Below are positions 5,615-13,173 of a stretch of DNA of 37,935 nucleotides, one piece after another. The translations under genes were made by a program, and so were the position numbers. Numbering within the stretch: the stretch's first letter is position 1; each line of letters opens with the position of its first letter. The DNA is from Synergistaceae bacterium (GTDB lineage Bacteria; Synergistota; Synergistia; Synergistales; Aminobacteriaceae). Location of the stretch: NCBI GenBank assembly GCA_017449415.1, contig JAFSJO010000052.1, positions 1-37,935 on the forward strand, read 5' to 3'. The notes below the pieces were generated by a model that was not told the DNA's origin, made no database searches, and worked only from the letters and a program-made list of their open reading frames with translations.

Positions 5615-8345
5615 GCGAATATCAATGATGAGTAAAGGCTCTCTATTCGTCATGCTGGCTTTCGGCGTGATGTTGGTCTTTGTGGGAGTGATGTTCAACG
5701 TGCGTATCGGCGAACTTTTGACAGCTTACACTGAGAACCAAACAGAGCGCCAAGCTGAGACATTGGCCGAGAAAGCCGCGGAAACTCTTGGGACTGAGCT
5801 GAAAACGCTCGCTTACGTTGCCTCGAAGATCGAAGCCAATCCCGAGGAGGTCAATTTGCTCGTTCCGTTGCTCTTCAATGAGAAAGGCATACGACAGGGG
5901 CTCTTGGCCATTGACGGGCACGCTGTGTACGGGGACGCGCTCTCTCTTCACACATACAGCGGCATCAAGACCGCGTTCCGCGGCGTGAGTGCCATCACAT
6001 TCGCAAAGGGGGAAGGACTTCTTTTCACCTATCCTGTGTTCCATGGCAAGAACGTCAAGTATGTCCTGTATCGGCTGTACCCGATTAAGTCTATCGCGGA
6101 GCGTTTTTCAATAACCTGTTACGATGACATTGGAAAGATACTTATCGTAACGCGGGATGGAGATATAGTCGTGCCGTTCGCGGAGAACGCCTCCGAAGAT
6201 GTCGCTTTCATGGAGAGCAATGAAGTCAGAGAATTTTATCGCTCCATGCACCGCGAGATGGAAGTGTCGGTTGCGGCGGCTCGTTCATTCCGGACGCTGC
6301 GCGGGGAGATGTTGCTGTTCGAGGCTGAGATCCCCGGCACGGATTATATTCTCATGGGCTTCGTGCCGACGATGAAAGCCTCCGAGGGAATTGAGAATAT
6401 TACTCTCTTGGTTATATGGGTGTTCGGCCTGTTGATGTTGCTGGTTACTGTGGGCTGCATGTATCTGATCCGCGTTCGAGTGCAGATTCAGGAGAGCGAC
6501 GAACTGAGAGAGGCAAAGGCCGCGGCGGAGAATGCGTCTCAGGCCAAGAGCGTATTCCTCTCCAACATGTCGCACGAGATCCGAACGCCTATTAACGCCG
6601 TCCTCGGCATGAACGAAATGATCTTGCGCGAGAGTGAAGAGCCTAACGTCATTGAGTACTCCGAGAACATCAGGACGGCCGGGACTACGCTGTTGGGTCT
6701 CATCAATGACATTCTCGACTTCTCAAAGATCGAGGCCGGCAAAATGGATATCATTCCCGTCAATTACGACCTGTCCTCTTTGATCAACGACCTCGTTACG
6801 ATGATACAGACAAGGACAGATGCCAAAGGGCTGCTGCTCAAACTCGACTTCGACGAGAACATTCCCAAACTGCTTTACGGCGATGAGGTTCGTATAAAGC
6901 AAGTCGCTACGAACATACTCACCAATGCCGTCAAGTACACGGAGGAGGGCAGCGTGACATTCCATATCGGCTATGAAAGGATCGCGGACAATCCCGACGG
7001 CGTAATTCTGAACATCTCCGTAGCTGACACCGGCATCGGCATAAAGCCCGAAGACATGGCGAAGCTGTTCTCGGAGTTCGAGCGCATCGAGGAGAAACGC
7101 AACCGCAACATCGAGGGCACGGGGTTGGGAATGAACATCACGAAACGCTTGCTCGAAATGATGGGGACATCGTTGAAGGTCAAGAGCGTTTACGGCAAAG
7201 GCTCAACGTTCTCGTTCAGACTTCGGCAAAAGGTCATGAAGTGGGAGCCGCTCGGCGATTACGAGGCTGCTCACAGAACGTCGCTGTTGTCGATGAAGAA
7301 ATATCAAGAGAAGTTCACCGCCCCTGATGCTCACGTCCTTGTCGTCGATGACACGCCGATGAATTTGACGGTGTTCAGAGGTCTGCTCAAGCGGACGCTC
7401 GTAAAGATTGACACGGCCGACAGCGGACTCGAAGCTCTTTCGCTGACGATGGAGAAGAAATACGACGTTATCTTCCTCGATCACATGATGCCGAACATGG
7501 ACGGAATAGAGACCCTTCACAGGCTGCGAGCCGAGACGAAAGGGCCGAACATAAAGACAACCGCGATATGTCTGACGGCTAACGCGATATCCGGCGCACG
7601 TGAGGAGTATTTGGCCGAGGGCTTCGATGACTATCTGACCAAGCCGATCGATGCCGTGAAACTTGAAGAGATGATGATACGCTACCTTCCGCCGGAGAAA
7701 GTTCACGCCCACGACAGCACCTCAGGCAACGCCGTCGAGCCTGAACGCAAAATCGAACTGCCGGAGTGGCTGTGCAACATAGACGAGTTAGACATCAACG
7801 CCGGAATGAGACACTGCGGCGACGAGGAGGCTTACCTTGACACCCTCAAAATCTACGGCGATTACTCAGCGACGGGTGCGGACGAGATCGAGGGCTTTTG
7901 GCGCGTTCGAGACATTGCCAACACGACAGTGAAAGTTCACGCCTTGAAGAGTACATCACGAGCTATCGGAGCGGAGTCGCTGGGGGCTATGGCCGAGAAG
8001 CTCGAACTTGCTGGCAAGGCGGGTGATGAGTCTGCGTTGGACGCTGAGCTCGCCGGGCTTCTGAAACGTTACAGAGCTTTGGGCGCGGCGTTATCTCCGC
8101 TGTATGCTCCTGCGACAAATGCTAAGGCCGAAAAGGAGCTTCCGCTCATCTCTGAAAATGAATTGCGCGAGGCGTATAATTCCCTCCGTGAGTGCGCGTT
8201 GAGTTTTGATGCCGAGGGTGCGGCCTATGCGTTGGACTACCTGAGCGGTTTCCGCCTGTCTGACAGCGAGATGCAGCGAGTCGAACAGCTCCGCAGCGCG
8301 GTAGATGACTTTGATTGGGATCGCGTAAGCGAGATTTTGGCGTAA
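5607..8345 (+). CDS. Hybrid sensor histidine kinase (HK-REC-Hpt)
   Basis: A 912-residue membrane kinase. The first membrane segment is at about 11-32, an extracytoplasmic sensor domain of about 230 residues follows, and the second segment is at about 264-290 (ITLLVIWVFGLLMLLV). HisKA carries SHEIRTP with phospho-acceptor His323. The ATPase domain shows the N box NAVKYTEEG, the G1 box DTGIGIK and the G2 box GTGLGMN. A receiver domain begins HVLVVDDT, with phospho-acceptor Asp625 in FLDHMMPNMDG. An Hpt domain carries VHALKSTSRAIGA with His778. A C-terminal extension of about 70 residues ends DWDRVSEILA. The domains allow a full His-Asp-His-Asp relay to the separate regulator downstream. No DNA-binding domain is present. 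Its start overlaps the BMP2 gene, which suggests the BMP proteins present ligand to its periplasmic domain (inference). Confidence 0.93.
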   Translation: MNERISMMSKGSLFVMLAFGVMLVFVGVMFNVRIGELLTAYTENQTERQAETLAEKAAETLGTELKTLAYVASKIEANPEEVNLLVPLLFNEKGIRQGLLAIDGHAVYGDALSLHTYSGIKTAFRGVSAITFAKGEGLLFTYPVFHGKNVKYVLYRLYPIKSIAERFSITCYDDIGKILIVTRDGDIVVPFAENASEDVAFMESNEVREFYRSMHREMEVSVAAARSFRTLRGEMLLFEAEIPGTDYILMGFVPTMKASEGIENITLLVIWVFGLLMLLVTVGCMYLIRVRVQIQESDELREAKAAAENASQAKSVFLSNMSHEIRTPINAVLGMNEMILRESEEPNVIEYSENIRTAGTTLLGLINDILDFSKIEAGKMDIIPVNYDLSSLINDLVTMIQTRTDAKGLLLKLDFDENIPKLLYGDEVRIKQVATNILTNAVKYTEEGSVTFHIGYERIADNPDGVILNISVADTGIGIKPEDMAKLFSEFERIEEKRNRNIEGTGLGMNITKRLLEMMGTSLKVKSVYGKGSTFSFRLRQKVMKWEPLGDYEAAHRTSLLSMKKYQEKFTAPDAHVLVVDDTPMNLTVFRGLLKRTLVKIDTADSGLEALSLTMEKKYDVIFLDHMMPNMDGIETLHRLRAETKGPNIKTTAICLTANAISGAREEYLAEGFDDYLTKPIDAVKLEEMMIRYLPPEKVHAHDSTSGNAVEPERKIELPEWLCNIDELDINAGMRHCGDEEAYLDTLKIYGDYSATGADEIEGFWRVRDIANTTVKVHALKSTSRAIGAESLGAMAEKLELAGKAGDESALDAELAGLLKRYRALGAALSPLYAPATNAKAEKELPLISENELREAYNSLRECALSFDAEGAAYALDYLSGFRLSDSEMQRVEQLRSAVDDFDWDRVSEILA

Positions 8346-8363
8346 TTTTGAGGAGGTATTAGT

Positions 8364-9110
8364 GTGGCAAAAAGAATTTTGCTGATCAACCAGAACGCAA
8401 TTCTGATAACCGGCAGGCTGATCCCGCTTCTGAAAAGCTCGGAGGTTGAGTGTGTCAGTGTCGAGCCTGACTTGGATACGGTGGTGCGAGAGAGGGACAG
8501 CGCAGATATTTTCATGCTCCTTGCGGGTGATTTCGTGTTCGAGGCCGGGGACTTTCTGATCTCTTTGAAAGATTTGTGTTCCGCCGTCGGCAAGCCGCTC
8601 TGCGTCATGGGTTACGACAAAGAGATCGAAGCGATCGAGCGACACATTCCCAAGGACATGATAGCGCGCGAGTTCGTCCGTCCCATAGACATCAACACTC
8701 TGGCCAATGACCTGAAAGCTATGTTTAGCCCCGATGCAAGCGAGGAGAAGAAGCGAATTTTGCTCGTCGACGATGATGTTACGTTCCTAAAGATGATGCA
8801 GAAGTGGCTCGGAACAAAATATCGCGTCGCCGCAACGCGCCTAGGGCCGCAGGCTATCAGCTACCTAGCCGAACACACGGTTGATCTCATACTCCTCGAT
8901 TACGAGATGCCACTGATGGACGGCCCGAAAGTTCTCGAAGCAATCCGCAGCAAGCCACATACCGCTAACATTCCCGTGATCTTCCTGACCGGCAGGAGCG
9001 ACCTTGAAAGCATGATGAAAGTTATGAGCTTAAGACCCGCAAGCTGTCTCCTGAAGTCCCAGAACAAAGAAGCAATAATGAAATCGCTGGAGAGTTTCTT
9101 TAATAATTAG
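8364..9110 (+). CDS. Response regulator with degenerate and intact receiver domains
   Basis: A 248-residue cytoplasmic protein starting GTG behind GAGGAGGT. Residues 1-120 look like a receiver-type fold without the acidic pocket (KRILLINQNAIL at the start). Residues 130-248 are a full receiver: RILLVDDD, the phospho-acceptor Asp179 in LLDYEMPLMDG, FLTGRSD and a late Lys in CLLKS. There is no DNA-binding or enzymatic output domain, so it must act by protein contact. It is the last gene of the operon, 18 bases after the kinase, and the likely end point of the relay from the kinase Hpt domain. Its stop codon TAG lies in the first unit of a heptamer repeat, so the C-terminus abuts that repeat. 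Confidence 0.88.
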   Translation: MAKRILLINQNAILITGRLIPLLKSSEVECVSVEPDLDTVVRERDSADIFMLLAGDFVFEAGDFLISLKDLCSAVGKPLCVMGYDKEIEAIERHIPKDMIAREFVRPIDINTLANDLKAMFSPDASEEKKRILLVDDDVTFLKMMQKWLGTKYRVAATRLGPQAISYLAEHTVDLILLDYEMPLMDGPKVLEAIRSKPHTANIPVIFLTGRSDLESMMKVMSLRPASCLLKSQNKEAIMKSLESFFNN

Positions 9111-9196
9111 GGATTAGGGATTAGGGATTGAAAAACGTTTCATTGAGTGCTTTGAGCTTTTCACAATCCCTAATTCCTCATTCCTCATTCCTAATT
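9106..9196. repeat. Heptanucleotide repeat, inverted arms between convergent genes
   Basis: The left arm has three ATTAGGG units plus ATTG (9106-9130). The right arm (9164-9196) begins CAATCCC and continues as 7-base units with CCTCATT. The arms pair almost throughout a stem of about 25 bp (11 perfect pairs, then pairs with G·U and T·C) around a 33-base loop. The left arm supplies the regulator's stop codon and the right arm encodes the last residues and stop of queH. It may act as a two-way terminator, though it has no clean T-tract. Confidence 0.75.
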
Positions 9197-9729
9197 GAAT
9201 ATACGCACCCGCAGTAATTCTGTCTGTAAAGTCCCAGCTCCCTCGACGCTCTCACGGAACGCAGAAAGCCGTTGTTCTTCCTCCATATTCTATTTTGCCA
9301 CACGATGCCGCTTGAACGCGAGAACTTCTCGCCGAGTTCGTTAATCAGCTTCACGTTCTTATGCGGGCTGATGGTCAGCGTCGTGCAGAAATTCTCAATC
9401 CCAAGCATCTTCGCAAGCCGCGCCCCGGCTTCGAGCTGCAAAGCGAAACATCTCTCGCAACGTCTCCCGCCCTCGGGTTCGTCTTCAAGCCCGGCGACCC
9501 TTTCGAGCCACTCCCCGGGATCATACTCAGCGACCTCGCACTCAATCCCCGCATGTCCCACGAGAGTATTCAGAGCGTCGAGCCTCCTCGCGTACTCGTC
9601 GAGCGGGTGAATGTTCGAGCCGTAAAAATAGCCCCTGACCCTCCAGCCCTCGGCCATAAGATCCGGCACAGGCACTGAAGCATCAGGAGCGCAGCATATG
9701 TGAAGCAGAATATCTTTAGCGTCGGTCAT
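9178..9729 (-). CDS. queH: Epoxyqueuosine reductase QueH
   Basis: A 183-residue enzyme of the DUF208/QueH family, which reduces epoxyqueuosine to queuosine in tRNA without cobalamin. The cysteine pairs expected for metal and iron-sulfur binding are present: LLHICCAPD at the N-terminus, RRCERC near residue 88 and NYCGCVYS near the C-terminus. SPHKN and the preceding TTLTIS are also family features. The ATG overlaps the transketolase TGA (ATGA), so it is translated as the second gene of that transcript. The last residues (SIRNEE and stop) are written in heptamer repeat DNA, so the C-terminus has probably been altered by the repeat. queT and tgt lie elsewhere in this window. Confidence 0.92.
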   Translation of the reverse strand: MTDAKDILLHICCAPDASVPVPDLMAEGWRVRGYFYGSNIHPLDEYARRLDALNTLVGHAGIECEVAEYDPGEWLERVAGLEDEPEGGRRCERCFALQLEAGARLAKMLGIENFCTTLTISPHKNVKLINELGEKFSRSSGIVWQNRIWRKNNGFLRSVRASRELGLYRQNYCGCVYSIRNEE

Positions 9730-11612
9730 AAAATTTCTTTCACGGTCTTGATGACGTTCTCGACGCTCAGCCCCATGAACTTCCTGACATCATCAGCCGA
9801 CCCCGAAGGCCCGTAGTGCGACACGCCGATATTCTTGAACTTCGCGGATATTCCCTCGCGCATCATCGACACGCCCATGATCGCGCCCATTCCGGTGTTG
9901 ACGTTGTGATCTTCGATAGTGATGATCGCGCCGGTCTTGGCAGCCTCTCTGATTGCGTCCATGTCGGGAGCTAACGGGCTAGACACCGAGTACACGCTGA
10001 CGCTGACACCCTGACCCGCAAGTTCGTCGGCGGCCTTCAAAGCTGTGGCTGTCATGTAACCCAGAGCGAACACGGCGGCTTGGCCTCCCTCGCGGAGCTT
10101 GACAGCTCTTCCATATTCAAATTCGAAGCCTTCGTTCGCGAACTCCGGGATCACGGGAGTCTTGCTGCGTCCCATGGCCAGACACATACAGCCCGGAGTC
10201 GTCAAGAGCCATCGCGTAGCGCGGTCGGTCTGGTTGGGGTCAGCCGGGACAATCAGCTTCCAGCCGTACATGTTGTTCATGAGACCGATGTAGTCGATGC
10301 ACTGGTGGGTCGAGCCGTCTTCGCCAACGTCAAGCCCCGTGTGCGTGAGTATCAATTTATTGCCGGCGTTGTTGATGTCGTTGAGACGGTGCTGGTTGTA
10401 AACCTCATCGATCCCAAAGACTCCGAAGTCCGCCCACACCGACACGACCCCTCCGGCTGAAGCCGCGCCCGAGATCGTCGCCGTAGCGTGTTCCTGTATG
10501 CCGCACTGGACGAAGTTATCCGGGCAAAGCTCGCTGAATTTCTTCGTCTGAACGGACGGGCACAAATCGCAATCGAAAACCAAGATCGGAGTCCGGCCGG
10601 GCTTCTTGTAGTTGAGGCTTCCGACCTGCGCCAAAACTTTTCCGAACGCGCTCCTGTTGTCTGTCTTGATGTCCGGGGTGTAGATGAATTTCTCGCCTGT
10701 CTCGAGCGACGGCGTTACGGGCGAAATCTCACGACCAAAATATTTCGGGCTTGTCGTCTTGCGAAGCTCCAAAACTTTTTCGGGCATGTCCTTTTCGCCG
10801 CCGAGGCTCGCTACGATCTCCTCGCAAAGTTCCAGCCCCGTAGCTTTCCCGTGAAATTCCTCCGTGCCCTCCATTTTGAGGCCGTCCTTGCCCATCACAG
10901 TCCTGCATATGATCACGGTGGGCTGCGCAGCTTTGTCCGCCTGTTCGAGACAGTCAAAAATTTCTTCAAACGAATGACCGTCGCACTCCAAAACTTTCCA
11001 GCCGTCGGCCTCCCAAAGCTCTTTGACGTTGCACGGCATGATCTTGTGAATGTCGCCGCATATCTGAATGTTGTTGAGGTCGATTAAGGCCGTGATGTTG
11101 TTCAAGTTCTCCTTGACCGCGACACGACGCGACTCAGCAAGCTGACCTTTGGTCTGCGCCCCGTCCCCCATGAGGACGAACACGCGCCCGTCATGACCCC
11201 TCGCCCTTTGAGCAAGAGCGTAGCCAACTCCCGCGGAGAGTCCCTGTCCGAGATTGCCGGTTGCCCAATCAATGCCGGGAACTTCACGGACGATATGACC
11301 CTGAAAGACGCTATGAAGTTTTCTGAAGTTTATTACTGCCTCGTCAGTATCAATAAAACCAAGCTCGCCAAGTGCCGCATACACTCCCGACGAGACATGA
11401 CCGTGTGAGACTATGACATAATCTCGATTGAATGAGCCGCAATTCTCCGGGGTAACGTCTGCGTATGAATACACGCTGAGTATCATTTCGATGCTGGAGA
11501 ACGCACCGCCCGGGTGTCCGCTGTTCGCCGCCTGCACCATTGTCACCGAGTTGATCCTCGCACGACTGGCCGCAACTTTGAGCCGCGCTATTTTCTCGTT
11601 GGTTAGTAACAA
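9726..11612 (-). CDS. tkt: Transketolase
   Basis: A 628-residue thiamine-diphosphate enzyme of the non-oxidative pentose phosphate pathway, with both halves in one chain (many anaerobes carry split N and C subunits). The N-terminal domain shows ANSGHPGGAFS, GNLGQGLSAGVG and the ThDP/Mg motif beginning GDGAQ with LNN about 28 residues on. The middle domain has CGIQEHATATISGAASAGG with the catalytic Glu, and the C-terminal domain begins near GFEFEYGRAVKL. The start is TTG at 11612 behind GAGGAGGG. Slightly shorter than the usual 650-670 residues. A -10 lies at 11663-11668. A dihydroxyacetone synthase-like role is less likely. Confidence 0.93.
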   Translation of the reverse strand: MLLTNEKIARLKVAASRARINSVTMVQAANSGHPGGAFSSIEMILSVYSYADVTPENCGSFNRDYVIVSHGHVSSGVYAALGELGFIDTDEAVINFRKLHSVFQGHIVREVPGIDWATGNLGQGLSAGVGYALAQRARGHDGRVFVLMGDGAQTKGQLAESRRVAVKENLNNITALIDLNNIQICGDIHKIMPCNVKELWEADGWKVLECDGHSFEEIFDCLEQADKAAQPTVIICRTVMGKDGLKMEGTEEFHGKATGLELCEEIVASLGGEKDMPEKVLELRKTTSPKYFGREISPVTPSLETGEKFIYTPDIKTDNRSAFGKVLAQVGSLNYKKPGRTPILVFDCDLCPSVQTKKFSELCPDNFVQCGIQEHATATISGAASAGGVVSVWADFGVFGIDEVYNQHRLNDINNAGNKLILTHTGLDVGEDGSTHQCIDYIGLMNNMYGWKLIVPADPNQTDRATRWLLTTPGCMCLAMGRSKTPVIPEFANEGFEFEYGRAVKLREGGQAAVFALGYMTATALKAADELAGQGVSVSVYSVSSPLAPDMDAIREAAKTGAIITIEDHNVNTGMGAIMGVSMMREGISAKFKNIGVSHYGPSGSADDVRKFMGLSVENVIKTVKEIL

Positions 11613-11662
11613 GTCGAGACCCTCCTCATGAAAAAAATTTTTGTTACCGACAATCCGAGATT

Positions 11663-11668
11663 ATTATA
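11663..11668 (-). promoter_or_regulatory. -10 box upstream of transketolase
   Basis: A consensus TATAAT on the minus strand about 50 bases before the TTG start. No convincing -35 hexamer is 16-18 bases upstream. The rest of the stretch from 11669 to 11750 shows no gene. Confidence 0.45.
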
Positions 11669-11750
11669 CATGGCGGCCAACCTCGAAAGTCGTCGAACTA
11701 ATTTTGGAAATTTCCTCGCGAGGGTTGATGAGTGGGGAAAGACTTGGGGA

Positions 11751-11822
11751 TTTTTGTAGTTGCAAATGTAGTTGAAAAAACAGCTCCGCGGGATCTCCTC
11801 GGAACTGTTCGCGAACATTATA
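11751..11822 (-). ncRNA. Promoter-hairpin-U6 unit with conserved tail, copy 1
   Basis: On the minus strand an extended -10 (TG-A-TATAAT, TATAAT at 11822-11817) is followed after 7 bases by a 10-bp hairpin. Its arms are AACAGTTCCG (11809-11800) and CGGAGCTGTT (11788-11779), then a run of T, then a tail CAACTACA-TTTG-CAACTACAAAAA. The 30 bases at 11751-11780 are identical to 36726-36755. The stem has a U·G pair only when read as minus-strand RNA, which supports that strand. The predicted transcript would start at the foot of the hairpin. No gene lies upstream to be terminated by it. A frame open through it (from 11818) does not look coding. Confidence 0.5.
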
Positions 11823-11847
11823 TCACACTTCGATTAGCGTGAGGCCG

Positions 11848-11877
11848 CCCCTCACTCCTCACCCCTCACTCCTCACC
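11848..11877. repeat. Heptanucleotide repeat, single arm
   Basis: Four 7-base units alternating CCCCTCA and CTCCTCA, between the promoter-hairpin unit and the rpsF promoter. It is the same family as the repeats at 9106, 30029 and 34619. The preceding GTGAGG (11839-11844) can pair with its first CCTCAC. Confidence 0.8.
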
Positions 11878-11889
11878 AAGCCAAAAGCG

Positions 11890-11939
11890 TGTTATAATTC
11901 TCGCGCCCTGTCTCTCGGGACAACGCACAAACGAGAGAC
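11890..11939 (+). promoter_or_regulatory. rpsF promoter and leader hairpin
   Basis: An extended -10 (TG-T-TATAAT, TATAAT at 11893-11898) is followed by a leader with an 8-bp inverted repeat, GTCTCTCG (11910-11917) and CGAGAGAC (11932-11939). Leaders before rpsF in many bacteria bind the S6:S18 pair for feedback control. The hairpin is in the right place, but I cannot confirm the conserved protein-binding loop. Confidence 0.55.
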
Positions 11940-11967
11940 CAAAGACCATAGGGAGGAGGTGTAGAGA

Positions 11968-12249
11968 GTGCGTAAGTATGAAATGCTCGTCATTCTTGAC
12001 GCGACAACAGACAATCAGGCCGAGGAGATCGCCAAAATCGAGGAGCTTCTGAAAAATCTCGGCGGCACCGTCTCAAAGACGGACGCGTGGGGCAAGAAGA
12101 CCCTTGCTTATCCCATCAGGAAAAAGACCGAAGGTTATTATGTTCTGTTCAACTTTGAACTTGAACCGGCGCAGACTTTTGAGCTTCGTCGTGTGCTTGG
12201 CCTGCGTGCGAACGTTTACCGCCAGCTCGTGATAGCTCTTGATGATTAA
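11968..12249 (+). CDS. rpsF: 30S ribosomal protein S6
   Basis: A 93-residue protein of normal length that binds the platform of the 30S subunit together with S18. It begins MRKYEMLVILDATTD and contains the family pattern GKKTLAYPIRKKTEGYYVLF, ending near LGLRANVYRQLVIALDD. The start is GTG at 11968, preceded by GGGAGGAGGT. It is first in the classical rpsF-ssb-rpsR order, here followed by yybS. It lacks the acidic C-terminal tail of the enteric protein. Confidence 0.97.
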   Translation: MRKYEMLVILDATTDNQAEEIAKIEELLKNLGGTVSKTDAWGKKTLAYPIRKKTEGYYVLFNFELEPAQTFELRRVLGLRANVYRQLVIALDD

Positions 12250-12268
12250 TTAGTCGGGAGGTTTTTCG

Positions 12269-12826
12269 ATGAGAGGTTACAACCGTGTCATAATTGCCGG
12301 CAACTTGGCGCGCGACCCCGAGGTCAGGTACACCATCAACAAGAACGCATACGCGAGGTTCAGCGTCGCCATCAACTCACAGCGCAGGGACGCGAACGGC
12401 ACGTATCAGGAGCATGTCGAGTACGTTAACGTCGTTGTGTGGGGTCAGACGGCCGAGAACTGCGGCAAGTATCTCCGAAAGGGTCGGGGAGTCCTCATTG
12501 AGGGTCGGCTCCAGACAAGCACGTACGAAGCCAAGGACGGCTCGGGAAAGAAATACAGCACCGAGGTCGTCGCCGAGAACGTTCAGTTCTTGAACTCGGA
12601 CTCGCAAGGCTCCGGAGGCTCACGGGGAAATTATTCGCGCCCATCAGGCCAACAAGCCCCGGCTAACAACAACAACCGAGGCGGAGGCAGCTACAACCAG
12701 CCCCCGGCGTTCAATCCCCCGACTGATGAGAGCTTCGGCAAGAGCATCGGCGAAAGTGGTTTCGGAAGTTTCCCGCCTGACTTCATGGGCGGAGACATTC
12801 CCAACAACGACGACATACCGTTCTGA
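12269..12826 (+). CDS. ssb: Single-stranded DNA-binding protein
   Basis: A 185-residue SSB. The N-terminal OB fold (about 1-110) has YNRVIIAGNLARDPEVRYT, EYVNVVVWGQTAENC and GRGVLIEGRLQT. A glycine/asparagine/proline-rich flexible linker (about 115-165) follows, and the acidic tip ends DDIPF, the docking peptide for repair and restart proteins. It lies between rpsF and rpsR, as in many phyla, with its own ribosome site (GGGAGGT). Normal length. Confidence 0.97.
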   Translation: MRGYNRVIIAGNLARDPEVRYTINKNAYARFSVAINSQRRDANGTYQEHVEYVNVVVWGQTAENCGKYLRKGRGVLIEGRLQTSTYEAKDGSGKKYSTEVVAENVQFLNSDSQGSGGSRGNYSRPSGQQAPANNNNRGGGSYNQPPAFNPPTDESFGKSIGESGFGSFPPDFMGGDIPNNDDIPF

Positions 12827-12868
12827 GAGGAATTTTAATTTTTCAAGTAAGGAGGAATTTATACAGCA

Positions 12869-13168
12869 ATGAATGAGCGTGAAAACAATACACGAGAAGC
12901 AAGACCGGGCGCACCCGCACGAAACGGAGCAGCCGGAGGACTGAGAGGCCGCAACTCACGACGCAGGCCGAAGTTCTGCTACTATTGCGTCGAGAAACAG
13001 GAGCACGTCGACTACAAAGACGTTGAGAAGCTCCGCAAGTACATCAGCGAGAGAGGGAAAATCATCCCGCGCCGCGTTACTGGCAACTGCGCCAAGCATC
13101 AGAGGCTTCTGACCGAGGCTATCAAACGCGCAAGATACATGGCTCTTCTGCCCTACTCGCTCGATTAA
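12869..13168 (+). CDS. rpsR: 30S ribosomal protein S18
   Basis: A 99-residue protein with a basic N-terminal extension of about 30 residues before the conserved core. The core has RPKFCYYC (a CxxC seen in zinc-type S18 proteins), [15 protein letters not shown] and [12 protein letters not shown]. It is preceded by AAGGAGGA. It pairs with S6, whose gene starts the operon. Confidence 0.97.
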   Translation: MNERENNTREARPGAPARNGAAGGLRGRNSRRRPKFCYYCVEKQEHVDYKDVEKLRKYISERGKIIPRRVTGNCAKHQRLLTEAIKRARYMALLPYSLD

Positions 13169-13173
13169 TTTTT

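Noticed and set aside
9106-9196. CRISPR array
   Set aside because: The repeats are 7-base tandem units with no spacers and no cas genes.
10488-11087. 199-codon plus-strand frame opposite tkt
   Set aside because: An antisense shadow of the strongly conserved transketolase frame.
11603-11818. 71-codon minus-strand frame starting at the copy 1 hairpin
   Set aside because: It runs through the hairpin and tail; the shared tail is read in a different frame in copy 2, and the protein is unlike any family.
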